A DNA stretch of 64,000 nucleotides. It comes from Zonotrichia leucophrys gambelii (taxonomy: Eukaryota; Chordata; Aves; Passeriformes; Passerellidae). The stretch is from NCBI RefSeq assembly GCF_028769735.1, contig NC_088172.1, positions 94,254,951-94,318,950 on the forward strand, read 5' to 3'. This document shows, piece after piece, positions 37,561 through 49,600 of the stretch (the first letter of the stretch is position 1; each line of letters opens with the position of its first letter). The translations under genes were made by a program, and so were the position numbers. The notes beneath the pieces were generated by a model. The model saw nothing but the letters and a program-made list of their open reading frames with translations. It was not told where the DNA came from and did no database searches.

Positions 37561-38890
37561 TGATTTATGGCAGACCCTTTTCTGCTTTATTTCCTAGCAG
37601 TACTAACCCAAAGAATGCTGTGGTTTTTCCTGTTGAGTGCTCCCTCTGGTCTCTCTGGGGTATTTGAATATAATGTAGTGACAACTGTTTAAGACTTTCA
37701 CAAATTTTCAAAGTCTGTTCTGTTACTAGGGAAACAGTGAGACCTCTGTGGGGAAATATGGGAATGAGGCAAGAGGTTTATGAGGCAGCATTCAAAGAAT
37801 GGGCTTAAAGAATAAAATGACTGTGCCACTTGTCCTGTGCTTCGGTGTCTGTAGCAAAACAATCAGCTATTCTGGGAACCACAGGGAAATTGAGTTAACA
37901 TCCATTTTCACTTCAGTGCTGTGCTGTCCTTCAGTGAGCACCTGCAAATGGAAAGCAGGTATCCAGCAAAAGTATGGTGCCCTTAAAGAGCTTAAACATT
38001 GTGCAATGTTTAAAAGTATCAGCGAACAACATGATTCAGGGACATGAAAAAAACGAGATGGGAAATTGCTAGAATATAAGTAAAAACATGAAAATATTTA
38101 TTTTGGGACAGCTTCCTAGTATTTGCAATGCCTTGTATGTGCTATTTTATAGGACTATTCTTTCCTTAGCAATACAACCAGTAATTTTTTACAATAACAA
38201 GCATAACATGTTCTAAGTGGTGCTCTTTCTCCCTGCTGAAGCCTCACTAATAAAAAGAAAAGAAAAGCATTGGCTCAACATTCTGCTTTGCCATCCCAAA
38301 TCCCAGGGTGATTAGGTATTTCTGGCTGTGAGTGGGTACAATCCAGTATTACTTGGCACTGTCATGGCCTTTTTGGTTTAATTGAGGATGACCTTCATTT
38401 CCATTCCCACTTCCATTTCCCAGGGGAAAAGGTCGGAAGCAGGGATGTGCTGGGAGTCGAGGAGATGCGTGGGGAGTGACCAGCAGCGGGGGTAAGAGAA
38501 AGGAATCAGGGAGCGAGCCAGGAGCTGGCAGGAGAAGGCAGCAAGCAGAGTGTGTTTGCACAGAGCAGTCTCTAAGGAGAACTGATGCCTCTCCAACTCA
38601 CGTTGAAAAATTTACCAAGGAAAGGGACTGAAAGACAGAAAAGTGCGGGGGAACCCATGCAGAGAAGCGCTTTCGAGGGAAGGTATTGAGAACAAAGTTG
38701 GGAATGGCTGTGGGTGGCAGGGTGGGGAAAAGAAGTGAATGATCTCCTGGGGGGGGAGGAGGAGCTGGAGCAGCTGGAGAAGGAGCAGGGGTAGGGGCAG
38801 AGCCACTGCAGGCACGGCAGGTGGCTGTGAGGCTGATGGGGGGCACAAGGACGGTTCTCCACTCGAGCAGAGTAGTCCTTTTCCTACCTC
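37561..38890. other. Intergenic region, no gene seen
   Basis: Unique-looking sequence. At 38700-38830 it is purine- and G-rich on the plus strand. Open frames there follow base composition and have no family signal. Confidence 0.65.
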
Positions 38891-38925
38891 TCGGGGTCGG
38901 GATTGAAGGCATTTGAGGAGATAGT

Positions 38926-39325
38926 TCGTGTTCAGACTCAGGTGTTTATTATTTCTTATCAATGTTACAGTCTCATAGCAATGAGTTCTGCAGTCCTTCA
39001 TTAGCAAGCCACAAAATGGCTAACAATCTCTTGTTACAAGGTCTTTTAAGGCTAAACTATCCAATTAAAAAATGACACCTAAATTATTTTCACTTGTAGC
39101 CCAGTAACTGATCCCTCGAAATCCGCACTGCGAATTTTTCTGTCCAATTACAAAATACCAGTCAAATCTGTGAAGAAGGAAGAAGAAGGTAAAGAAGAAC
39201 AACCTGTCTCTGCCCTAAAACCTCCATCTTGCATCATATTTATTACTATATTCTAAAACTCCAAACTTCAAAAAACTTGCCTTCAAGTGCCTTCAAGTTT
39301 TCCACTCTGTGATATTACACACCTC
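38926..39325 (-). mobile_element. Possible antisense LTR fragment
   Basis: The segment from the TTTATT at 38945 (a poly(A) hexamer on the minus strand) to about 39321 reads like avian ERV LTR sequence, with an AG-rich stretch near 39170-39200. The text resembles songbird LTRs that I recall only loosely. No clean terminal TG/CA pair with a target duplication was found, so limits and family are uncertain. Confidence 0.35.
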
Positions 39326-42300
39326 TAGCCAACCACACCCCCATAATGCCAGTGCTATCAATCAATTTTGGAAGCTTGCTCCACAGCCTCAGGTCAAATG
39401 CAGTGCTCTCCTGGGGGTCAGAGCCTCTCTGTACAGAAAGTCTAAAATTCTCAGTATCCAGAACTCCAAGAGGGGCCCTGCTTTGATACAGTGCATCCTG
39501 CCACTGTGCTCCAAGCAGAACTCAAGGTCTGGAGCATCCCTGTTTCACACCTGCACCCCTCTCAGCAGTGCTGTCCTGTCCTCAGGACAGTCTTGCTCGT
39601 GCCATGGAAAGGACAAGGTCAGTGCTGTAAGGAATGCAATGAAAATATCAAACAAAACCCAGCAATGAAGAAGGGAGGATTTAAAGCAAGAATTTAGGCA
39701 TTAGCCTGGTGATATCCAGAGGTGAGCTACCACTGTAACCTTCTTGGACTTCCATCTGGGAACGGACCTTCATGTGTCATCTGCAGCATGGAGCAGATGT
39801 CACTGTCTAAATGGAAGTAATGACACCGGGATTTAGGTGAGACTCCATCTGAAATGAAGGGAACCAACCACTGCCTGAACAGAAATGGGAAAAGGCTGTT
39901 TTAGCCCATGTAGATTCATTACTGAATCTCTTTGATGCTAATTATGTGATTATAATGTCAAAATGGGAGTGCAGAAAATCTGCTCTGGGTAGGTCTACTC
40001 AAAAGTGGAGCTGGGGGTGAAAAGAAAAAAAAAACCAAAATGGAAAGGTGTGTACAGTTCTGTATTAGGACAGCAGGAGCCCCTCCTTGTTTTCTCAGAA
40101 AAGGAAGCTCAGGGATATGACCTTTAGCAAATACTGGGGTCCTCATATAAATGCTTCCCACAGCCAGTGTGACAATGAAGGTTACTCTGCATACATCTGA
40201 GTTGTTCTTTAGCAGAGTTAAATTGGTATTAATGAGGCAGTAAGAAGGACAGCCTGACTGCTTAGCTGTGCTTCAGCCTGTCTCTCAAACTCACTTGCTG
40301 GGTGATTTCAGTGGTTGCTTGGTGCTGCAAATTCCACTGCTGCTGCAAAGGCCTGATGCAGTCACTCAGCTTTATTCCTCTTGAAATTACCAAATCCAAA
40401 CGTAGGCAGAGCAAACTGGCCTTGACCAAAACGTGCTGCTCTGCTCTTATTTAACTTCACACTAAAACTGCTGGACTTCTGCAATCGTCTGCTCAGCAAT
40501 GAACTTCCAGCAGCCAATTTAAATAAGGAGAAATGATGTTACTAGGCATTTATTCTCCCATTGCATCCTGCCTCTGTGTGGTTCTGCACCCCCTGGAAGC
40601 TAATCCCTCCCCACAGGAAACAGGGAGCTAGGAGCAGATGAGTGGCAATTACAGACAGGTGAGGAAGGAGTGAGATTTTATCCACTGATGAAGAAGGGCA
40701 AAATCAGATGGCAGGGAAAGGACTTAAAGAGCCATGAAGGTAAAAACAATGGACAAAAGAGGAGGGAGCTGAACTGTGGCTTTTTTAGGATGCAGGTGAG
40801 GAGGTTGGGGTCTCACTGGGAAAAAAATGCACATCTGTACATCATACCCAGGGCAAGAAAGCAGATAGCAAAGGAGGTGAGGGAACACGGGCTGAGCACT
40901 GAGCCTGAAACCAGCAGGATTGTGACAATAACAAGGACAGTGAAATGACCCCTCCCCACCCCAGGTGGCTGCTCTTTCCCTTTGAGGCTTTCTGTCCACA
41001 TAAGGCATATGTGTCAGGGTGAGTATTTGGGGGAGGAAAGGCTTGTTTCATCCTTAATTAGGCTTACTGATACTACACAAGTCTTTGGGCTTATTGAGGA
41101 GCTGAGATATACAGTACTATTCAGTATATTCAATCCATCAGACTGCCATTTTTATATAGCAGTTTGTACAGGTCAGAGCCCTTCATAAACCACCCAATGT
41201 CCTGAAAATTTGTCATTACATTGAATTAAGGGAGAGCTCTTTCTATAGTTCTGATAAAGTGGCTTAAATCAGGTAAAAAAAAACAAAGAGAGGCTCTTGA
41301 AGAAACAGGAGTCACACATGATAAATGAAAAAGGAAGAAATCATAGGTCCCACTATTATCTGTCTCAGAACTCTGAGGGAAATGATGGAGCTTGTAACAA
41401 AATCACGCTGTTAATAAAATTGATTATGAGGCTGGAGTGCCATATATCTATGAGTCAACAGCTGAAAACAAAGGGAACACATTAGAGGATATCTTTAAAA
41501 TGAAATTACACCTCTGCTCATGTCATGTTATCTCCATGAGGACTGCCTGGATTCTGCAGCCAGTTCCTGCTGACAATGATTGCCTTTACTTGGAAAGAAA
41601 AGGCAAGATGGTGTTTGTATAATATGCCTTGAGGAAGAATTGTGCAGCCCTGCAGTTGTGTGGCCGTGTTCCTCTCCAGCAGCAATGCTGGATTTAAACA
41701 GGAGAGGGCATTCATGACCAAGCATCTGAGTGTGCTGAGGATTCTCCGTTTCTTAGAGGGAAGACATTTGAAAATGGTAACATTTTTTTTAAATGATTAA
41801 TAAAGGCTTATCATCCAAAAATAAATCTTCTCTAGACATCATGTACCAAAAGGAGTATAAATAATTACAAATTAAAACCTGTCTAGTAAAGGAATGTTTG
41901 AGGTGCCCTTAAGCAGCACTATCCCAAAGGCAGACAAAACCCCTGAAAAATCAGGAGGGTTTGAACAGTATCTTAATATTTTCTTTTCTAAAACTATGGT
42001 GAGCTCTTAAAGACACTACAATGGAGAGAGCTGGACTGGAAGCTGAACCAAGACTGATGAAACCCCAATGCTGCTCCTGGGTGCCATCTGTGAGCTTGGG
42101 CAGATATTTGGTGGGTCTGTGCCTCAATTTCTTCTCTTAAAAGTGGGATTAAATGTTAAAAACTTCTCTAAGCATGAAAATGACAACACTGTTGGCAGGA
42201 CATGGATAGTAGCTTAAGCTCACCACATCAAAGCTAGCCAGTCAGTATGAGTAATGCTAGTCACAGATATTTTTATATTTTCCCCTTGTTGAGAAATGAC

Positions 42301-43837
42301 TGAATTTTTTCTGTGCATACCAGACTTTCTGACACTGTTCAGCTGAGAGAGCTTGGATGAAAAGACACCTTCCCTAGGAATTTGTAAAAGAAATGATATA
42401 AGGTGTGTTGCTAGGCCACAGATGAAAACAGAAGTGTCTTGGTTAGCAGGAAGTGCCCTCTGCATCCTCCCTGTGCAGCTTGGAAAGCTCAATTCCCATT
42501 CCTACTTTATCCCCAGTGGTATCTGTGTACTATAGGTAGGTTTATCTGCTGTCCCAGCATGAAGGGAGCTGACATGACCTAGTGACAGGCCAGGTCAATT
42601 ATTCACAATCCAGAGGGTATCATTTAGCACAGATGGGGGATGCCCACGGTGCCTTGTGGGAATGCAAATACAGACACATGCTGTCCACCTCAGGTAAGGA
42701 TAATCTGCTTTGGTCTGCAAATTTTCCTGTGGACATTGGCAAAGCCACCTGACCACCATCTGAGACAGCTGAGCAGTCCTTTGGTACCAAACTCCACAGC
42801 TCTCCTTCTTTTGGAAGTTAGGTGTTCAAATGGCTCTGATTCTAAGGCACTTTGTAAACCCTGAGATAAACAGAGGGAGGTAGGAAGCAGGGAGCTCATT
42901 TATTAATCCCCTCCCTGCACTTGCACCTTTCTAGAAGCCGTGAAGAGCGTGCTGGCAGGGTGATGGCTCTGGGCCAGGTCTGGCTGCCTGATGAGGAGGT
43001 GGCAGCCAGCTGCAGGATCCCCATCTGCGACCTTCAGGGCCCAGCAAGAGCCTCAAGGCTGCAGCTCCTTCCTGCTATCTCTGCTGACATGACAGGAAAA
43101 AAAGTCAGGAGAAGAATAAGGACACTTTTGGTATGCACTGGCCCAGGCAGTTTCAAATGAGCATTGTGCTTTAGGAAAAAATATGGTTTATTATTTAAGT
43201 TATTCTGTAAGCAAAGCAACATGGCTTGCCTTTTCCTCACAATGATGGAGGGCATGCAGAACAGCTGAATATGCAACTGCTGTTTAATTCAAGACTTAAG
43301 CAGTGTCATTAAACATATTTTCTTGCCGAGAAAAATTACTTCAATAGCAAATTGCATTTGTCTCACTTGTGAAAACACAGCTTATTAAGGGTGTTGCTTC
43401 TTCTATTTTGTAGGTGTTAGTCTGGCTATTTAATTAAGGGTCTGACAGTATTTTCATTAAAATATTTTCGTTTTTCAGGATGTGTAAGCCTTAAAAATTA
43501 AAGCTTAATGGGTGAGTCTCCTTTTCCCAAGCCAAACAGCACTGTAACGACATAGGTACCTAAAAAATGAAAAACAAAGGAAAATGAAAGGAAAAATAGA
43601 TTATATTTCTAGGTTCTCAGAAGCCTCAGGGCAACACCGACCGAAGGTGCATAAAGACCTAAGTATATATTCCCCTGCACATATGAAATTAATGAACATT
43701 TTTCCAGATTAGTAACTGCTAAATTAGTAGATCTCTGCATTAACATATGAACAGATTGCTGCAAATGTAAGCAATAATTGAGTAGTTGTAGCAGATTGCT
43801 GCTGCTTAACTGCAATGCTTAGCTTCAGCTCTCCCCG
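39326..43837. other. Intergenic region, no gene seen
   Basis: About 4.5 kb with only short open frames and no recognised repeat or RNA gene. Confidence 0.65.
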
Positions 43838-44023
43838 TTTAGGAGGTAATCACGACTTCAGGGTTTATTAAAGCAAAAACCACACGCGTTTTCAGCCAGC
43901 TCTGCTGGGTGCATTCTCACCCCAGGTAAATCCTGGGTGATGCTCCAGGCTGCACCTTGGAGCCCAGACCAGACAGTGGCGGCTTGCCCTGAGTTTTAGG
44001 GTCTGCCTTTAGCACGATGTCCC
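43838..44023 (-). mobile_element. Possible LTR 3' part, antisense
   Basis: On the minus strand the sequence reads GCTTTAATAAACCCTGAAGT, a typical LTR poly(A) region (hexamer at 43864-43869). It ends where the next LTR-like element begins, so it may be an older LTR interrupted by it. Boundaries are not proven. Confidence 0.35.
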
Positions 44024-44820
44024 TGTTATGAATAAGAAGCTTGACTAGGCCAATATTCAAGCAGCAATCAATTTATTAATTAATATGGTAAAATATGAGC
44101 AATACAGTGCTGGGTACGGTGAGGGAAGTTTTCCCTCCACAACTGCACACTGATAGTTGAGGCTTACAGGTAATTATAGGGGTACGCATAAGCTTTCTCA
44201 GCAGCTTCTATTCAAATTGTTTTTACATCACAATTCTATACACTATTGTGATTTAATTTTTCTCAGGATATGTCCCAAAAGGAGTATCCCCAGATGGTGG
44301 TGGTCCGGTTTCCAAAAGAAGAAAGACGAATCCCATCTGGTGAAGTTCAGCTCCCCAAATATGGGTCCAGCTTTTAATTGCAAAGACTATAAATCTCATA
44401 ACAGTGATGTCCAGTCTCCCTTGGTCAAACTATAAATCCTTGAGTTGATGTTCATCTTCCTTTCGCAAGCTGTTTTTCTCTGCTTTATTAAGGTGTGAGA
44501 TAAGCATATTTCCTTTATATATATTCCTAAGCTATAGTTTCAAGGACACAAGCAATATTCTAAAATTATACTTCAAAAGGTTATCATTGCAGAACTCTTT
44601 AAGGATTAACTACAAGCAAAAAGCAACATCCTTAACACTTTAATTCCAATGCTTCTATATCAACTAACGTTAATTGCAAACAAAAGATTGGTTTAAAGGC
44701 CTTCTTCCATGCCTTACTTTCCTGTCATTATTAGAATTCACAACTGTCCCATTTCTGGTCTCCACAAATACACACATTGCTTGTATGTACCTAACACGAA
44801 ACACAGCTTTGTATTTCACA
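44024..44820 (-). mobile_element. Candidate solo LTR, antisense, next to the GTF2A1L promoter
   Basis: The element is 797 bp long. The plus-strand ends are TGTTATGAAT and TATTTCACA, so it has TG/CA termini. It is flanked by tgtccc and tggccc, a possible 6-bp target duplication with one mismatch. Read on the minus strand it has a TATA-like box (at about 44512-44524) and an AATAAA near its 3' end (plus 44070-44075), the order expected in an LTR. No internal retroviral genes are next to it. It ends 283 bp before the GTF2A1L start codon. Family name unknown; the target duplication is weak. Confidence 0.6.
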
Positions 44821-44830
44821 TGGCCCAGAG

Positions 44831-45010
44831 CCGGCGGGGTTTGGGGTGTGTGGGGAACAGAAGCCCTGACGGCCTGCGGGGTTTGGGGTGTGTGTGGGAG
44901 GACAGGAGCCGTGAGAGCCGGCGGGTTTTGGGGTGTGTGTGGGGCACAGGAGCCCTGAGGGCCGGCGGGGTTTGGGGTGTGTGGGGCAGAGGAACCCTGA
45001 GGGCCGGCGG
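44831..45010 (+). repeat. G-rich minisatellite (42-45 bp unit) upstream of GTF2A1L
   Basis: Four copies and the start of a fifth begin at about 44831, 44873, 44918, 44962 and 45004. Each contains GGCGGGGTTTGGGGTGTGTG followed by a G run and a CAG(A/G)(A/G)(G/A)CC(C/G)TGA part. Each unit has at least four runs of three or more G on the coding strand. The array fills the space between the LTR end and the GTF2A1L core promoter. Confidence 0.93.
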
Positions 45011-45102
45011 GGCCGGGGCAGGGCCCGGGCGGGGCCGGCCGCGTCCTCCTGGCAACGGCGCCTTAAAAGCGGGCGGGGGCTGAGGCAGCGGCTGCCGCTG
45101 CC
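45004..45102 (+). promoter_or_regulatory. GTF2A1L: GTF2A1L core promoter and short 5'UTR
   Basis: Very GC-rich sequence with GGGCGGGG boxes and a CAACGG element (45053-45058) ends at the start codon. TTAAAA at 45063-45068 is only 35 bp from the ATG, so if it acts as a TATA element the 5'UTR is extremely short. Start sites are inferred. Confidence 0.6.
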
Positions 45103-45123
45103 ATGGCTCACGGCAGCCCCGTG
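45103..45123 (+). CDS. GTF2A1L: GTF2A1L coding exon 1
   Basis: Seven codons (MAHGSPV) precede gtgagt. The ATG context is gccatgg, close to the Kozak consensus. The exon is short and phase 0, as in mammals. Confidence 0.88.
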
Positions 45124-46640
45124 GTGAGTGCCTAGGCTGGGCTCGGTTAGGCTCGGCTCAGTTAGGCTAGGCTAGGCTAGGCTTGCCTTGGCTTGGCTCG
45201 GCTCGGCTCAGTTAGGCTAGGCTAGGTTAGGTTAGGTTCGGCTCAGTTAGGCTAGGCTAGGTTAGGTTAGGCTCGGCTCAGCTCAGTTAGGCTAGGCTAG
45301 GCTAAGCTAGCGGGATCTGGCCGCTCCTCCTTGCGGGAGACGGGATGAGCATGAACAAGTCGCTTCCCGGCCCCAGCCTGGGTGGGAGCCGCCGCCCGTT
45401 TGCTGGCGCGGGCAGCCCAAGGGCGACGTCGAAAGATTTTTCTTTCTTTTTAAACTTTTAAAACCTTTTTATGTTGAAACTGTCCGTTTGTGGGCAAAAG
45501 CGTTGTGGCAGGTGTTGGCCCTGGCTAGCTGCGGGATGCGAGGGACACCTGCTGCTGTGGCAGCCCGGCGGTGCCAGAGAGGGCGGCGGAGGCCTCTGTG
45601 CCATGGTCTGGCCGCTGCTACCTCTCCCTTCCTGGGACTCCCTCCAAGGACGGGAATCCCAGGAGAGGGAGCCTTGGAGGCTTTGCTGGCATGGGATTTG
45701 GATGAGCCCCTCCTGCCACCCCACTGCACACGAGTAGAACCGGAGATGGACAGTTCCCGCTATGGATGGCATGGTTCTGGCGAAGGAATGTAAAGGGATT
45801 CAGCTGCAGTACAATAGCGGCTGTGCTGTAACCATTTTTCTCTAATTTGCAAGCATGTGGTGGTTGAATTTTACAGTTGCTGTGTGCCGTTTTTATATAG
45901 CACAATAAATATTTGTACTCACTGTAGCTTGGCAATCCTGGGGAGAGGAATAGGCCCGTTGAAAGATTTACATTTAGATTCTCTTCTGGATTAGCAGTGA
46001 AGGCAGAGCATTTGACATATGGGCTGATCAGCAGCTTTTAGTGTAGAGATACAAGAGGAAATTTTTTTTCCCCTTCTTCATCTTTCTAGTATCCTGAAAA
46101 TGTCCTGGGGGACTCCTTGGAGGTTGATAACCCCTGATAAGAAATTGCACATGAGTAAGGTTGTTTTAAAGTAGTTGTGTTAGTTGCATTTTCCAGAAAG
46201 TGTAACATGTTACTTCTTAATCTCTTCTTTTCATTGAAAAGAAATTGTCATCTGCACTTTAAAACAACTTCGGATAAGTAAAATATTAATTTGATATTTA
46301 AAAAAATATATTATTAATCCAGAATCCTGTAAGGTTTCCTAAAATATCTCCGCTTCATTTTTCACCTTGTGTAGGCTATTCTGGTGGTAATGAGAGTCAA
46401 GATTAATAAGCTTTAAATTGATAAAGGCTCATTATCTTACATTTGCATTGGAGTGTAGGAATCTTGAAGCTCATGTGTATGTGCTGTCCAGGTCTTACTG
46501 GAGAATTAGGATTTAATCACTGACATCATGGGCAGAAGAAGGAATAAAATGTTCTGTTGGAGTCCTATTGTAATGTAAGATGAATGATCTGTATTGATAA
46601 AAGTAGTGTTCAAATTTCCAGTTAGGTTACTGTGCAACAT

Positions 46641-46672
<32 letters not shown>

Positions 46673-49600
46673 GTGGAAACAATCTCAGTTACTTTTTGTG
46701 AGTTCCTTGCGTCCTGCTTCTGATGGAACTGGCAGGGTTAATTTTTAGTAGTTTGTATTATTGCTTGGCCCTTAGATTAGGAGCAATGATTGCAGTATGA
46801 TACAAAGGGGTTAGACAAACTTGTTTGAAAATACAGCACAGCAATGGCTTTTGAATGTTTCTAGGATTTTCTTAAGCATTTACCAAATTACTGGTAGCCT
46901 AAACAATAATTTGAAGCTCAAATCCAGTACTTTTTTTAGAGTGTTAGATTTAAAAGAATGAGTGGACTTGCTGACCTTTGCATTTGTCATTCAGTTTCTG
47001 AAACTGATCTGTTCATGCTGTTCAGTTTGTAACAACAATTTGTGAAGTGAGGTTAGACTTTGTGTTATCTTTTCAGATGATTTAATGCTCATCTTAAGTT
47101 GCAAACATTTATTTTTCCCTAATGTAGCCTGAGCTGTACAAGTCCATCATCGAAGATGTAATTGAAGGTGTGCGGGAGCTCTTTGCAGAGGAGGGTGTAG
47201 AGGAGCAGGTTCTGAAAGACTTGAAACAGGTTTGTTGGGTCCCCTTGCATTAATAGCAGTTGTGTTTGTGTTGTCTTTTTCTGTCCATTTCTTTGCTCTC
47301 CAAAACATGCAAACTTTTGCCCTGGCTTAAGAGTTACAAGCATCCTGCAAGTGGTGTAGGGGCTGCTGGGAGTTGAAATTGGTTAGTTTTTGCTGCCCTA
47401 TTTGTTGGATACAATCAGTCAATTTACTCTTGGAAAAGCTGGGAATACCTGATTATCTTTTTTGATGCAGTTTGTTTTTAAAGCTGATGTTTGTTGACCT
47501 TAATAATCTTTCTGCAGCTTTGGGAAATGAAGGTGACGCAGTCTAGAGCAACAGAAGGCTTCTTCAAACACAGCCACTGCTCTCCACGGTTCAGCCTGCA
47601 GCTGCCACACAGCTCTCACAGCCTTTTGCAGACTTCAGCAGGTCAGGTGTTCTTGGACACAGTGCATGCAATTTAAGAATATCTCATTGATTTTTGGAAG
47701 ACTTGAAATAATCTTGGCTTGTGTATATCCAGCTTGATGTGGAACAGTAATTCTTTGAAAGCAGGATTTGACCAGTAAATGATGAATTGAGCTTTAATAA
47801 ATGAGTAGGATTCTCTCTACATGCTTTTGATCAGCTGCTCATTTGCAGTGGCAAAACACGCAGAGAGTTTTAGCCTCCTTGTCTGCAGTCCTCCAAGTCT
47901 GAAGTGCTTGTAGCACTTCAGTTGCAAATTTACCTGCAGGGTTAAGCTCCTGCTTCCCCTTTTAATGTGTGTCCTGATGTGCAGAGGTTTTATGGCTCGT
48001 TTGTGCCATGCAGTTCTGCTGTCAGGTTGGGGCTTAATCTGCTTCTCAATTTGTTAAAATGTAATCCCTTGCTCAAACAGTTGAGAGGGAGCTTTTTAGT
48101 TCATCTTTCAGTTAGTTTTTCTAAAAGCAGCATTTCTGTTGCAGAGGAGTACTTGACTTTCACACAGTCTCTGACATCAGGACCTATTCTTGTTAATTAG
48201 AGTCCAGCTGAGCACTGTGGTATTGTTGTGGTAGAGTGTGGAACTCAGCTGAGACTTATCCCAAAGTGAGAGGCTGTTAGGACCTTTGCCCATGAAGGAC
48301 AAACCCCAAATGAGATGATTTAATGAAAATCCATGTTGTACTGTATTTCAAGCTTGGGCAGGCATTCTTTATCAGTGGGGTTCTTCACTTTTTTCTTCTT
48401 CCTATCTTGTTTTTGTTTGTTTTTTTGTTTTTTTTTACAGTCTTCCTAGTTGAATGAACCATTTTTGGAGGCAGGTGTTTTATTAGTCCCACGTGACTAT
48501 AGGGAATATACTTTTGTGTTTGCAGGCTACTGGAGGTTTTATATTTAATGAGCCTTTCCTTCTTACACTTAAGTTTTTAAAGGGCAATACTATGGCCAAG
48601 CAGCGTGAGTAAATCTATTTTTTTCTAAAAAGGGGATTTGAATTGCCCCATGGCTAGAGATTTTCAAAGTAGTTAGGGCTACCTAAATTGCTTGCTTCTA
48701 AAAGCCCAGGAAAATTTTCCCTTTGCCCTTTTTTCTCCCATGGAATTCAGTATTTGGTGCTGTTGAAAATCTTACCCTACTGTTCCTACTTTTAGCATCA
48801 TTGGATTTGCTCTGCTGTGAAAAAACTACTTGCATGTTTTCCTCAAGTTGACAAGGCAATACTTGTGCTCACTAATGAGGATGAACTGAAGTTAGATTGC
48901 TTTAGTTTCACCCATGTTTGCTGTAAATTATTGAATGATAACTGTATCCAAGAAATTAATGTTTTTTGTAAAGTGACTTTTTAATTTTTTTTACAGCTTC
49001 TTATGTCATCCAAGCTGGCAGAGGCTTTCAGCATTTCACAGCAGCAAAACTGGTATGTGGCTGTAGGGATGTTTTACTTCAATTTTGATTATGTTGGACT
49101 CCTAACTTTTTAAAATTGTTTTCCAGTTATTAATAGGCTTCAGGAGGGAGAGTTGTAACACTGCTGCTTCTGTTGGAGCAGTGAAAAAGGATGGGCTGTA
49201 GCAGCTGGTTCTGCAAGAAGTAAAGGCAGAAATGTTGGAAAGACACAGCTGCCTGTATTTAGCCCATAGGATGAAAGTGTAGTGGAAATGGCACAGCTAC
49301 ATAGACTTTTAAAAGAAAAAATTTATTACTGGTTGTTAAAATAGTGCGTGGCTGGGAAATACTACCACTAGGGAAGCTGGGAGCAGCCTTATCTGTGAGG
49401 TGTGGAAATCATCCAGAAGGAAAATGAGTGTTTTTATAGTTGACAAGTTTGGAACTCTGGGCATAGCAAATTTCTTTGGGGAGCAGCCACTGATTGCCAG
49501 AGCTTGATGAACTTAGTGAGTGCCTCCTGAGCCTCAAGCTAAGTAGCTTGTCAAGTTGAAATATAATATTGGGATGATGTTTGTGCAGTATGTGCATTTC

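Noticed and set aside
45063..45068. TTAAAA as a firm TATA box
   Set aside because: It lies only 35 bp before the ATG in a CpG-rich promoter; use as a TATA element would leave nearly no 5'UTR. Kept only as a possibility in the promoter entry.
45133..45311. Interstitial telomere-like repeat (GGTTAG look-alikes)
   Set aside because: Vertebrate telomere units are TTAGGG. Here the period is 5 bp with TAGGC and TCGGC units, so this is a local minisatellite.
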